Source: Sinohyriopsis cumingii
Taxonomy: Eukaryota > Mollusca > Bivalvia > Unionida > Unionidae
DNA: 64,000 nucleotides
Reading direction: 5' to 3'
Assembly (NCBI GenBank): GCA_028554795.2
Contig: CM068838.1
Span: forward strand, 86,122,944-86,186,943
This document shows, one piece after another, positions 25,131 to 37,469 of this stretch. A program made the position numbers and the translations under genes. Below the pieces are notes generated by a model. It was given only the letters and a program-made list of their open reading frames with translations, had not been told where the DNA came from and ran no database searches. Each line of letters begins with the position of its first letter. The stretch's first letter is position 1.

Positions 25131-25990
25131 TTGAGGACACACCAAACATTCAGATAAAGATGTCTTAATAATATGCCACTCCAACTTTTCAGTGGTCATA
25201 CATGTTGTTGAAATAAACTGATAAATAAAAAACAGGCCAAGACAAATTCAGTTCTACAATACAAAGACAAGTCAATTCTATTTGTGATGCCCTTTGTTTG
25301 CTTGTCTCTGAATCTGTACATAACTTTATCTCTGGAAGTTAATTTACTTCTGGAAGGAAGTTCAAAAACTTTGGTCCATAGTGGCCTATTTGACAATTTA
25401 CAATAACAGTGGCATTTTTTGGACAAAAGCTTTATACACACATTGATACCATGAGGGCACAACATGTATGTAATAAATTTGGCTTAAAACACTAGGATCA
25501 CATTGTGAAGGGCAGTGTGTTTGCATATTTAGGCTTAGGACGGGCAGCAGGGGAAGGATATGTAATAAAAATCATAGGGATTTGCTATGGTGAGCCATGA
25601 AAGACAATCATGTTCTTTGAAATATTAAATTATCTCTGATTTAAAATTAAAAGATGCAAAAGATTTCTAATGAATTCACTCAATATAAACAGTACACACA
25701 TGCCCAGCAAACATTTCAAAAATGTCTTCAAGTATGATTTTGTTATTAGACACAAAATCCTCAATTTGTAGTGCTGACGAACATTTGGGTGGGATAAAAA
25801 ATGTTCATTATCTTATTAAGATGGGTGTTATTTAATAAAGAATAAATTATACAGGAATTTTCATTGGCTTTTCAGTATATAAAGATTTCATTAAAGCCAG
25901 TTCCACTAGATTTTCTCTATTATGTTCCTTTATTAAACTGACTGAGATGGTGAATGAAGTAGGTGACGAATGGCAGAGAAGAATACCTAC

Positions 25991-26200
25991 CCCATGTGTA
26001 ATCCAATAATTTCAAAGTGAAGTCGTACTTCTCAATCCCTATACGAAGAATATAGTCACAATAGTTGAAGTAGAAGTAGAGATGGATGGATCGGTGAAGC
26101 TGACTGACTTCAATGCAGGTTTCAATTCCAGAACAATTTGCTGGCAGGTAATTCGCAATACGTCCCGTAAGGCTTGGCAAGATCAGACTCAAGTCACAGT
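25991..26200 (-). CDS. Module 5 exon b, two Cys missing
   Basis: This 210-bp exon is phase 1 to 1, with acceptor TACTATAG|AC and donor TGGG|GTAGGT. It encodes DC, LPSLTGRIANYLPANC, SGIETC, FNYCDYILRIGIEKY and LLDYTWG. Two of the six usual Cys are gone: VxC reads IAN, and the CC pair reads TC. A partial copy of its 5' end and acceptor lies about 120 bp upstream in the intron (26290-26370). Confidence 0.86.
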
Positions 26201-27438
26201 CTATAGTATACAAAGCAAAATATGCATGTTTGCCTGAGACTTTACACAGGTAATTTAAGCTACAAAGATGTGTGAAAAATATGTTCTTAATTTAATGAAG
26301 TATAGGCAAGATCAGACTCATGTCACAGTCTATAATGTATAAAGCAAAAAATTAATGTTTGCCTGAAGCTATAAAAAAGCTTAAAAAATATCTTCTTAAT
26401 TTAGCTGTGATATAAGTGTGTGTGTGTGTGTGTGTGTGTGTATTGATAGATAGATAGACAGAGATATCACATCTAATTTATATAAAACCCAATTACATAA
26501 ATTTATTATCAAAATTAAAAAAAGCAAACAAATTACTAAATGACATAATCTAAGTACACCTCTCCCTCAATAACTAGTATCCCCGATTAACTCGTGAACC
26601 CACTTATAATGCAGGGTCAGGCTTGGACCACATTTTTTAAAACTAGAACATACCAAAAAAATATTAACCCTATTTCTTGAACTTGAATAAAATTGCAAAC
26701 AAAACTGATATATAAAACAGTGGTGTATTACTCATTTTATCATTGATAACAGTAGATAGGACCTGGAAATTTTAATCAACATTATGAAATTATCAACTTT
26801 TAATAAAGTCATATATTTTGTTACACATGCTTTCCAAACAACCATCTTAGTACACCGTAAATAATGATATTCAACAAAATTTGGTCAATGAAAATGTCAT
26901 GCCTGCTAGAGGCTTTAATTTAATAAACAAATATGAATTAAATTTTAAAAATTGTCAATCAAAATTTTTGTTTTAGTTCCATCTTTTAGTTTCATTTAAT
27001 TGTAATCATCATAATGTGCCCTCTTGAATTCAAATGTAAAATGCATCAATCAACCATAGCAGTAAGTGGCAACTGTGTTCTGATATCTGACTTGCAGAAG
27101 TATTTGTTGTATGGTTGCACTGAGTTATAAGCTGACCTCCTTCATATCATCTCGTTAATTGCATCTTTTGTATCAAATAAACAAGGTGAAGTAAAGAAAA
27201 GTTAAAAGACATGCAAATACTACATGAGTAAGATCTAGTGACCATGGTTACAAATTGGTTGAGCTCATTCCAGCTGATCAATCGAACATAGTTATAAATT
27301 AGTTATAAATTTTATTGTGTACATAATATAATTAAACTACCTTAAATTAACCCACTCATTCATAAATGTAATCAAAGATAGCAAGGCCACCAAGCAAAAT
27401 GAGTACTTTGTCAAGTAAAGAGCTTTGTTTCACAGATA

Positions 27439-28916
27439 CAGTCAAACCCGGTTATCTCGATTACGTCGGGGGTGTAAAAAAATCGTCGACATAACCGGGT
27501 CCCGAGATATCCGGGTTCATAAAAACCAGTAATTTTAAAAATGTCCTTGAGCATTACTCCTGTCTCTTGCTGGTGTTTACTGGAATCCCCTCCCACTGCA
27601 TGTTACAATAAAATAAACAAAACGCTTAATTGATAATAAAATGAAATGAACTAACCTGGTGTTGTTATCATTTATTCCTTTTTTATCATCATAAGTAATT
27701 TATTAAAGAAAAAATGTATCTATGAACTCCTTATATCACATGTAGCGTATGCATCCATTACTGTAGTGTGCATCACTTATGTCATATAACACACGACGCA
27801 TTTTTATAATTGATGTGAATATTGAAAAACAAATCATGTTTGGTTGTACTCAGAGGTTTGAATATGTTATCAGATTGAAAAATGGATCAAAGAAAATCAC
27901 AAACGAGAGAGTGAGAGAGAAACATCCACCGATTGCTTTCAGGCACCCGCCATTCACGCATAACGCGGTGTTAGGTGCAAAATAACCAAGATTGTATTAT
28001 ATCCAGGTTAATATATGACAGTATCTCGCAGATAAAGATCAATAAATGTTTTTGAAAATACATGTACATGTACATTGACTGTGAGTGCAAATGAGGAAAA
28101 GCGATCCTATAAACCAACTCTGCTAGACGCCATCATGTATGCCCGTGCAGCTTGGAACAGTGTATCGCCGAAAACCATTCAAAACTGCTGGTTCCATTGT
28201 ATTTTTCCGGAAATTTCTGATGAAGAATTTCACCAGCAGTGTTTAATTGCACAAGAAATTAAAGAGCCTCAATCAGAAATAGGTCTTGAAGCGATGGCTG
28301 ATGAGATTGCGGACTCCATAGGCATTGCTCGGGATGAATTTTCTAATTATGTTCACGTGGAGGATGATGCCAATGCCTATGGTGAACTTACTGATGAGGA
28401 AATAATCCAATCGGTGACAACGAAGCAGATACAATCATGCAAGCAAGATGATGATGATGATGATGATGATCAGCCTATCACTAGCCCAAGCTACAGTGAA
28501 ATGGCTGAATGCATTAAAAAAATGAAATTTTTTGTGGCAAGTGTCGACAGTGCCGAGCATATGTATGAAAACGTAAGTGCTTTTGAATCGTTCGTTACAG
28601 ATCAGCACCGGAGTAAACAAAAGCAGACTGATATTACTTCATATTTTCTACAAATCGATCGCTTTTGCTGACTATTTCTTGTACAATTTCTGTGAGATTG
28701 ACGTTAAAAAGTTGCATTTCGTCGAATTAAGCGGGTCCACATGTTACTTCGGACCGAAACTTATGCCCGACATAACCGGGTTATCGACTTAACAGAGGTC
28801 GAGATAAGCGGGTAAAAAATAGCATAACAAAGAAGAATTTTTTCGGGACCGGACCAAAACGCTCGACATAAGCGGGTTGTCGATATAACCGAGGTCGAGA
28901 TAAGTGGGTTTGACTG
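27439..28916 (+). mobile_element. Inner Tigger/pogo-like element
   Basis: Terminal inverted repeats start CAGTCAAACCC at 27439 and end GGGTTTGACTG at 28916. Subterminal repeats of 'gacataaccgggt' and 'cgagataagcgggt' type repeat inward on both sides. A TA precedes the left end; the right side reads ATA, so the TA target duplication is slightly altered. Length is 1478 bp and it carries only the C-terminal part of a transposase. Confidence 0.82.
28075..28671 (+). pseudogene. Tigger/pogo transposase C-terminal fragment
   Basis: A 198-codon open frame without a convincing ATG; the tracked start is TTG. TLLDAIMYARAAWNSVSPKT followed by IQNCWFHCIF matches the region after the DDE catalytic core of jerky/Tigger transposases ('AW..V...TI.NCF...G'). 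An acidic tail follows, with an eight-Asp run from (GAT)n at 28447-28470. The DNA-binding domain and catalytic DDD are absent, so the element cannot mobilise itself. Confidence 0.8.
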
Positions 28917-30371
28917 ATATCATTGTGGAGAAGTGAGTTTCAGAGAATTCCTGAACTGGCATTTTGACATACCCATAAGGATGAGAAAAAGTATCACTAA
29001 TTTTTCCAATGAAATCACAGCATCAATATTTTACTAACTGCACAATACTAATATTTAGTTTTGACACAGATGATTGTTTCACATAGCAAATGTCACTAGT
29101 TTTTGGAAAATGGAATTTTGTTTTGTGGTGTATCAACAGTTAGCCTAGTCTTTAATTTGAAGATTCCATGCTACATACTTTATAGCCATATATGAAGCTG
29201 TAAAACAGTCAAAGCAACAGCAACAAAAAGCAGTGACATAATACACAAATATTAATGTGTACATGTGAATGTTGTTTGAAACTGGTTGGAATAACGTTAA
29301 TGACCTTTCAGATGTCTGGAATCTTGAAAATAAATGTAATTTATACAGAGTAACAAACAATTTCATCAGAAAAAGAGCTTTACTGACAAGTATTCTTGAC
29401 ATGATTATAAAACGAGTTGCCAGCCATTAATCAGTACATTACTCCCCCCTCCAGTCCCCCAGTTTGTTTGATGTCCAGTGGGGATGGGATCACTTTTTTT
29501 GGAGGTCCCCCAGTAACTTGTGCACTAGCTTATAGTGAGGTCTATGTTCCTGGACCCCATTATGTGCGAGTTATCATGGGAGAGGTGTACTTAATTATGA
29601 TTTTTGTTTGTAAAGGATGGGTACTTACAATGAAAATCAGTTTTCTGCTGTAAATTTTCTTCCCATACTAAAACTTTTCTTTTAAATTTTGTTTCATATT
29701 TGCAACCAAAAAGATATAGCAAAAGAGTATTTCTATTCCATTTTAATACTGTTATAAAATTATCTCACAGCTTATCTTCTGTAATTCATAAAGCTGTTCC
29801 AAATTGCATCATGAATGGTATCTGATAATGCAACTAAAAACCTATCAATGCAAACAGCCTGAAAAATGTTTTAAAAACTTATTTTTATATAGGCTTTAAC
29901 GACTTCATATCATTCTGTCCACCTTTGACACTGACAGTAGGCATTTAACATGCCTAAAATGTCCAAGGCACTCTCAAAACCTTTCCCTGTGGTGATAAAC
30001 AGGCTCCAACAAATGGGTTCTCTTTTAATAGTTTTTTTCTAGGCAATAAGATATTTATAAACAATGATGTAGATGACAGTAGCCAATCAAGGGTGTTCAC
30101 GCTTGATGAGTTAGAGCAAGTTCTAGCTGCTGAACCTGGGACCAAAACTTACTCAACAAGTACCTTGACCCTTCTCAGGGTGAACTAAATTAACCCTGTA
30201 TAAAAGAAGCCCTTTAGTTTGTAGTCATTTCTGAGGCCGTCTGAATTAGCACATGTTTTTATGCAGCACCTTATACATTTGGTGAACAAGTGAACACAAT
30301 ATAGGCTACAACTTTTCACACAGAAAACCTTTATAAAGTAAAACCTTTCAAGTCAGCAAGAAGAACCTTAC

Positions 30372-30539
30372 CATTTTTCCAGCCATTCGCTGGGTTGCTG
30401 TAAGGTCTAGATGAAATTTGACACTGGTGATCTGTTGGCAGAAGGTATGGCTTTAGCCCCAACCTCTCCAACAATTCTGATATGGCCAGGTCAGTCAACT
30501 GACCACCAACACTGGATACAAAACTTGAATAGGAAAAGT
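30372..30539 (-). CDS. Module 5 exon a
   Basis: This 168-bp exon is phase 1 to 1, with acceptor TTGTTGCAG|AC and donor AATG|GTAAGG. It encodes NFSYSSFVSSVGGQLTDL, ELLERLGLKPYLLPTDHQC, PYSNPANGWKN. The usual PPC is replaced by HQC after a two-residue insertion. No ORF of conventional length marks it; support is the motif order and exact phase. Confidence 0.85.
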
Positions 30540-32805
30540 CTGCAACAAGAAAGAGGTATATAAATGGTCTATAATTACTGAATAAACTGCACTTGAATCT
30601 GTATTATAAAACTAAAGAAACTTTTTGACCTCCTTTCATTTTGAATATATAAAGACATGAATGCTTCCCAATGCAAGCAATTTGGTTCAAAAAAGGCTTG
30701 GTATATAGTTTAATCAGTTTTAGACAATGAGACACATTCAGAAACCAAAATCTATGACAAAACTAATTACTTGCATTACTAATTAAATAACTACATTAAC
30801 ACACAAACAATACAGTGATCCCCCATTATAAGACCACCCATTCTGCAGCAGGAAGTGGCCTTATAATAGGGGTAGTCTTTCTAGAGGGGGATCACACAGA
30901 TGCGAGTAATAACTACATATAAAGTATGAAAGGCATAACTAACAGGCATTTTATCAGGTTATGAACTTTATGTGATAAAACTAATATCAATGTCATTTTT
31001 TAAAATTATAAATAATTAATAATCGAAGTGCAAAACCACCTTGTCAGTTAAATCTGGGCACAAACATCTGGCTCTAACTAAACCTGTTTGTCTGTCTATT
31101 CCATTTTCCCACTCACTGCAGGCTGCAGTTGAGTATATTTTGATATTTATTGAATCATTCTCTCATCAAATTTATCAGTGGTGATCAAAGGACTCTATGT
31201 CTTTTCCTTTCGCTGAATTGCTCATACTTTTTATTCTAAACTGATAATGTTAGATGACATTTTGCACTTTTTGCAACAACTTATTCCTTCACTGGCAATT
31301 TGTAATTATCACAAAAGATCCTCAATATTTACAGAAGTGAGCTTGTCATGTGATCAACTTTTGTTTTTAGTCTGGTACCCAATTATCAACAGGTACTGTG
31401 ATAGGAAAGCCACAAAGATAACCTACCATTCCATTTTAATATCTGGTGACCGGACATCATACAGACTTGAGATGAACTCAGCAGTTAACTTTTATCATCT
31501 TGATAATTTTCAGTAATCAATAAAGCGACAAACCCAACATGTAAGGAACACACAGCTGTAAGGATAATATAATTACTTACCTCTTTGTCAGATTTAATTA
31601 AACTTCTTGGCATGTTGGAACTAATGTCAATATGTTGAGTTGTGAAATCAAGAAATATTAGTCAGATTTCTATCTGTAAACAATCATTTTATCACCATTC
31701 ATGAGGTGTGAATTTGACAGCTTCGTACTAATATGCCAGCCACTGACCATGTTAGAGGGGTGATGTCCCTGGAGGGGTACTTCTAAACACAAAATCATCC
31801 GTGCCATGGGACATGTAATTATGGCCATATAATGTGGGTGGCTGCTGGTCAGAGGTATGTTCAAGAGGGAGACCACCATATTCTTGTATGTTTTAAAAGA
31901 AGTAACAAAAATAAAACCCTATACTGACCCCATCACCACCAAAGCTATAACAAAACTGAACATTCCAGTGATTTCCTTTGCTGGTGGTATTTAATATGCA
32001 AGAAAATTTTAATTCAGAAAATACACTATAGTAAACACGATATTTTACAAGCAAATAACTGTTTTTAGTTCATTTTGGCAGTTTTCAACAAATATTTTTC
32101 CCTGCACATGTGAAACTTTAGATAAATAAATCCATGTCCTCAGACTGCATTGGATGTTTCAATGTTACCAAAATGCAAGGACTTCCACTATGTAAAGAAA
32201 CATGATCAAAAGTGGAAATTTCCCATACTTTATAATGTTTATCCAGGTTTATGTACTTTGAAATAATTTTTAAAAATTATAAAGTATGCACACAATTCTA
32301 AAGCATTATTTTTTTTTACAGACAACTATATTGTGAAGGGAAGTCTTCATGAAAAATATATGGGCCAACAACAGCTTTTATAGTTTTCTCCAGGACCCTG
32401 AATAGCTTGTACCCCTATCTCCAACTGACTAAAGAAAAGCACGATATTTTTTCTAAAAACCATGCATAAATATCATGTAATATATTTCAAAATACTTTGA
32501 ATCTGTAAATCAGGGTCTGACACAGATGTTCAATTCTTCTTTCCATATCACAAACCAAGCTTGGAACATTTATGTGTTTTCAATGACATTCGATACTATT
32601 TGACACACAACATCCAATGCTAACAAATCCCATTTTAAATTCCATTCAGAAAGTAAGACAAAAATATTATGGCAATGTAAAGAAGGGGATGTGTATATCA
32701 AAAGTCATGACAGGACTCACGTGGTACGGTATATTCAATAAGGCTCATTTTTCTTTTGACTAAGAAAAAGACATATAAGTAGTTATGTGTATATGTGCTA
32801 CTTAC
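30540..32805. other. Intron (module 4 d to module 5 a)
   Basis: Apart from a small inverted-repeat element at 30811-30898, this 2.27-kb intron shows only AT-rich unique-looking sequence. I see no exon or gene signal. Confidence 0.6.
30811..30898. mobile_element. Very short MITE-like inverted repeat
   Basis: 'cagtgatcccccattataag' at the left end pairs with the reverse complement of '...ggccttataataggggtag' and 'agagggggatcac' at the right. The whole element is under 90 bp and folds on itself. The CAGTGATCCCCC terminus is in the style of pogo/Tigger ends. Confidence 0.6.
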
Positions 32806-32972
32806 TCTGTAAGAAATTATTGGCTGACCAGTCACAAAAGGGTTTGGGAACTCTGACATCTTGCAGAAGCTTCAAACTGAGGCCACACTTATCTGTGTCA
32901 TCACATACCTTGACTTTGACTTCCAAGCTGACCACAAACTTTTTCTGGCTTGGCAAGTCTGATATTTTGTAG
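32806..32972 (-). CDS. Module 4 exon d (PKPLC exon)
   Basis: This 167-bp exon is phase 2 to 1, with acceptor CTGCTTCAG|C and donor CAGA|GTAAGT. It encodes YKISDLPSQKKFVVSLEVKV, C-DDTDK-C and RVPKPFCDWSANNFLQ. Three Cys are present. The codon split to module 5 gives Asn. Confidence 0.88.
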
Positions 32973-33449
32973 CTGAAGCAGATGAAATGAAACAGAATGG
33001 TCAAAAATTATCAACATAATCCAGAAGACATGTGAGCATCCCTTTTTATTAAATTCATAAGAACTCTAAACTGACCGGTTGGTTAGCTTTTCAGCACATT
33101 TAACACATTATGAATGATATCATGCCAAGAAAAGGGGAGTTAAGTCCATTTCCCAAAGACAGACTGAAGCAGGAAACCTAGTGAACCAATGACCCTTTGA
33201 TCTGAACAGACCAGAAACCTAAATTTGACACTAAAACAATTAAAGTGAGCAAATGTCACCTACTTCAGCAAGTTTTTCTTCTCAAGATACATCACCCCCA
33301 CAGAAACAAATTTATAGAAATGAACAAATAAGCAAACCAGTGTTGATGCCTATGAGAACAATAAAATTATCTGAAAGTGATAACCACATCTTACTTCTGC
33401 TTCACTGGCAATACCAAACTCTACACAGGTTCTTTGGATCACAGCTTAC
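32973..33449. other. Intron (module 4 b+c to d)
   Basis: A 477-bp intron. The plus-strand open frame at 33253-33453 is antisense to the exon edge and has no domain. Nothing else seen. Confidence 0.6.
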
Positions 33450-33702
33450 CTAAATTGGAATACATCATGCAGAGAAACATTTCCTGGTATGCCAAACTGA
33501 TAATCCAATAAAAGAATTTCTTTTTTCCAGTTTTCCAACTGCAGTGTAAACAGATAATTGCATGCATTCAAAGTCACCATGATATGGAAGGAACGACCCA
33601 GAAATGGGAAGTAGACACAGCAGTCAAATCCAGTGCAAATATCTGGGATATGGCAGGCAACATTGTCAGGTAGTGCAGGTAAATTCAATGGAATGGGACA
33701 TG
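33450..33702 (-). CDS. Module 4 fused exon b+c
   Basis: This 253-bp exon is phase 1 to 2, with acceptor TTTTTCCAG|CA and donor TTTAG|GTAAGC. It encodes TC, LPALPDNVACHIP, ICTGFDCCVYFPFLGRSF, LNACNYLFTLQLENW, LLDYQFG and VSLHDVFQF. All six Cys are kept. Like module 3 it has no intron between the b and c parts. This exon is close to the family consensus and is a good query for homologues. Confidence 0.9.
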
Positions 33703-35356
33703 CTGGAAAAAAAATAAATGGTATTATTGGTAAGTCTAAAGTACTGAAACGATCAGTTTAAGTCTTACACCATTAGAGCAATAGGAGAGAATATCAAGTC
33801 CAAGAAACATACATGCAATTTATATAAATCCCAACTACATAAAGCAGAGATTTATTTTTACGTATTCAATCTTTTGCTTGTCTTTCCCTTACATATTTTG
33901 TATGAATAAAGCAAGTTTCTACCTGCCCAGACTATATTAGCAAATAAATATTTTCAATATTATTCTGAGAAGAAACAAATTTTTTAAGTAAAATGTTTCT
34001 TCAACAATACTTTCATGATCATAATACACTAGGAATATATTCAGTATCTCAGAAATCCATCCCTCCGAAGCTAAATAAAAGATGTTCTGCATGTATTTTG
34101 GATTGTGTTAGCAACAAATGTGTCTTATGTATATCTATATTGTGTGCATAAATTTTGTTGTTGATTGAGGGTTTTGGAATTAATGCATACATGACTTTTG
34201 TCATTGATTCAAAGAAGTAAACAAGATATTTACTTGATTCTTAGTTGAAGACCTTACATTTTTATGAGTTATGTCAAAGATCAAGTGATATTAGTATATA
34301 AAGTGAATTTAGAAGTATTCATAACTTTTTATGATCAGTTTCTGGAATCATTTGTAGGTGTGTTCAGATACAATTCTAGAAGAATTATATATTTAAATTA
34401 TTCATTGGAATTACAAAGTGCTCATTGATTTTTTGGACTAAAACACTGCTTTGGGATTATTGAAAACTCATTCAAAGACATTCTGGTTATATCAATGTGA
34501 TACATTAAGAAATTCAAGACTAATGGAATTCATTTAGAAAATTCTATAGAACAAGAGTTTGGAAGATAAAGGACACAAGTCATATACAAGAATTTACTCC
34601 TGGACTTGACTTTTGGCAGGTTTCTTGATGGAAGGGTCAAGACTATGTCCAGAACCCAGGAAACACTGTTAAGAACCAGTGACCCATGGGAAGCTACTGG
34701 CAATCTTTCTCACATACCCATCTTGTCAAGTTGATAGCCCTGGTGTCCATATCCGTTGTCAGATTTGCTTAATTTAATTCAGGAGAATCAAGACAAAAGA
34801 AATCTTTAGTAAAAACCCATTTTACATGACTTTCCATTCAGGAAAGGCAGCAATAACAGGTTTACAAGATGGCCACTACAGCAGCCACACTAGATAACTG
34901 TGCAGCACCAATTTCATTTAGTACTAACTAAAGCTGCATGGCAATTCTTCAAGATAAGTAGCAGTAGTCTTGTAGCAGTAACAAAGTTGTGCTAATTAAC
35001 AGATGGACTAATGACAAATGATGAATGACACACAACAGACCATCACATATGTTCTTCTGGTATATGACCAACATTGTTAAAACGACTATAAACACCACAT
35101 CCCTTGCATATCATTTACATTAAATGCACCTTTTTTGTCAAGGAAATCATTATGAATCAAATGCAACTCTATTCTACACAACTCCAGATAGGATCTAACA
35201 CCTAATTTTCATTTCATTCATTCAATCACTAAACCTCTCTCACCCACACACATACAATAAACATGGCATGTGCTTCTAACGAACAGAAAAGACAGTTCAA
35301 GTGGACAGCTGTGATTCAGGTTAACAAAAACAGACTTTCTTAAAACAAAAACTTAC
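33703..35356. other. Intron (module 4 a to b+c)
   Basis: A 1654-bp intron. It contains an antisense SINE family 2 fragment at about 34640-34750 ('gacccatgggaagctactgg'). Otherwise AT-rich with no recognised element. Confidence 0.6.
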
Positions 35357-35533
35357 TGCTGTTCCATCTCTTATCATCAGAGGGTTGATATGGATGGCCT
35401 GCACGGTTACAAGGTGTACTCTGTATGTATTGGCTAATACCAAGTTTGTTGAAGAGGAGGTCAACTGTGTAATCTGCTAGTTGATCTGTGACTGAATCAC
35501 CAACTACTCTGAGTAATTCATTCAGTTTCAGTC
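35357..35533 (-). CDS. Module 4 exon a
   Basis: This 177-bp exon is phase 1 to 1, with acceptor TATATTTCAG|GA and donor AGCA|GTAAGT. It starts GLKLNELLRVVGDS where others have FSL. It then encodes DLLFNKLGISQYIQSTPC, NRAGHPYQPS and KRWNS. The TPC Cys is conserved. The split codon from module 3 reads Gly rather than Asp or Asn. Confidence 0.84.
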
Positions 35534-36829
35534 CTGAAATATAGTATGAAATAAGAAAGGTAGTTCAATTTTCTATTTAAAGCACTGTCATATGCTCATA
35601 CAGAATTTATCTTCCTCTGGTATATTTTTAAATAAAATTTCTATACCACAAAAGATGACCTGTTCCATGCAAATACAGAAAAGCAATGGGCAAAGATATA
35701 TGGATGCCAAAACCATTCATTTGCCAGAATATGTTTTTTATTTTGACTAAATGTGAATCATTAGCAATCCATCAACTAAAAATAAAGGAAGATAACAGTC
35801 AATGGGCAGCTGCCATATCAAACAGATTGTCTGTACATGTCTGGTCTCTAGATACAAATAGTAACGGTTTCTTTTGGCACCAAACAACTGCACTGGTTTT
35901 TTTAAATACATTTTCCATTTATATTCCAGTTTAAATACTATATAACAACTACAAATGTGTACATGGAACATGTATATCCCACCAAAGTGCTTGCAAATTG
36001 ACTTGAATACAAAACCTAACAAGGTATGATAGACAAATGGATGGATGATCCATCAAATCTGCCAAACATAAAATAGGCCTTCTCAGGAAGGCAGCCAAAA
36101 TTTATACCAATTTTCAGTAAGGTGAAATGAAGTATTATCTACTGATATTGTCATCTTAGTAACATGTATTTAAAAATTTCAGAAGTGTGTCCAGAGAATG
36201 AAGCAAACAGCATGTTCAAGAAAAAGGTTTGTAAAGAAAACTCAGATCATAATGACACCCAGTACAGCTTCAGAAAGTGCAGGTCTCAACCTGATGGGAT
36301 CATTTGTTTTTCTTCAAATGATAATGAACTCATCTCTGTTACTAAAAACACAAAAATCAACACATGTTGCCTTTCCTGCTTTTCCTCTCTATTAACCTGC
36401 ATATTCCTATCTTTGCTTCTTAGCTGATTATTTAAACTGTTAAGAGGACTACTGTCCCCTAAGTCTTCAAAGTGTTTTTTATTATGGATGTCATTTCATG
36501 AAAATGCTACAAGCAACAGCTTTATCATACATTCTGCATGAAAACTATGGATACTCCTGTAAATCTGACTGCTTTTCAGCCCAACTCTGCTAAATCTAAT
36601 ATGAAACCAGGATACATATCAAACATGCACCAGCCAATACCTGGACTTGACTGCAATCATCATAATTTTGCAGTTATTACTGCACAAGTCCATAATTTAA
36701 GGGTCATTTCAGTAAGACTTCCAAATTTTAAGGGTTGATAGGCCTGTGCATGAGTAACACTATATGCCCCTTGTGTGTGCATGGGAGGTGGGTGGTGTAA
36801 CACATGCACAATTCTTAGAACATATGATA

Positions 36830-37460
36830 ATAATTTTATTTAAAGAATGTAACTCATTTAATTACAGAACTAATCTACCTTGAGGCCTTCTAGCTGTTAT
36901 GTACATAATATAGTATATGCTGTATATACAACATGATGTGAAAAATCAGGCTTGACATTAAATCAAAATATCAAGCCTGGAATGTATGCACAAGCATCTG
37001 TGATCACATAAACATACATAAAATATAAAATATCATCCTGCATTGAAACATTCAAATGTGAAAATGATGCAAAAGTACAGAAAAGCAGGCAATATTTGTA
37101 TTACTAGAACTGTTCAATTGTCTTGAGATTTCATCCATTTGAGACAACAATTACGAAAAGAAGAAACACTAGGAGCCTGCATTATGTCACTGGGAATGCT
37201 GTTCCATACCAGTGGACCAGTATAATGAAAACTATTTTTTTAAACAATTCCTTCTTTGGCCTTGGTATAATGTAATTTTTATTTCTTATGGACCTTAAAT
37301 TTGGAGAACCATCAGCATCTCATTGCTGAAAGATAATGTTTAGATAGACAGAAATGGCTTTTCTGGATACTTTATACATCAACTTGGCCTTTCTACAGAA
37401 TATTCATTACATCATGGAAACTGTCAATACACTGATCTAGAATTAAATGGCATGTCCTTT
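36830..37460 (-). mobile_element. LINE 3' fragment, second copy
   Basis: Closely related to 22490-23345. Both carry, on the minus strand, decayed text for a LINE C-terminus of the 'YTGPVVWNNIPCD' kind. Both also share 'ctgttatgtac' and 'aactaatctaccttgaggcc' in the 3' untranslated part. Frames are broken by stops and indels. Confidence 0.7.
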
Positions 37461-37469
37461 TTTGGAGTC

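Larger units (their letters stand above)
21868..25990. other. Intron (module 5 b-c) dominated by a 40-bp satellite
   Basis: From 25140 to 25990 the intron is AT-rich with no clear element. Below that come the satellite (23380-25130), a LINE fragment (22490-23345) and diverged satellite units (22225-22475). 21868-22225 holds nothing recognised. Confidence 0.7.
26551..29593. mobile_element. Outer Tigger/pogo-like element (no transposase seen)
   Basis: The left end 'taagtacacctctccctcaa' at 26551 matches the reverse complement of 'ggtgtacttaa' and its preceding bases at 29574-29593 (TAAGTACACCTCTCCC on both). The inverted match continues imperfectly for about 80 bp ('ataact(a/c)g', 'cccacttataa', 'caggctt/cagg'). 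It is non-coding apart from the inner insertion, so it is a MITE-like or internally deleted copy. Confidence 0.6.
26201..30371. other. Intron (module 5 a-b) holding nested DNA transposons
   Basis: The intron starts, next to exon b, with a decayed copy of the exon 5' end (26290-26370) and a (GT)n(GATA)n tract at 26416-26456. Two DNA transposons, one inside the other, then occupy 26551-29593. 29594-30371 is AT-rich and holds nothing recognised. Confidence 0.65.

Noticed and set aside
28435-28620. Minus-strand frame with an Ile run
   Set aside because: Antisense of the (GAT)n-coded Asp run in the transposase fragment.
36164-36738. Plus-strand frames of 65-87 codons
   Set aside because: No recognisable domain, no splice context, and they lie in an intron of the minus-strand gene.
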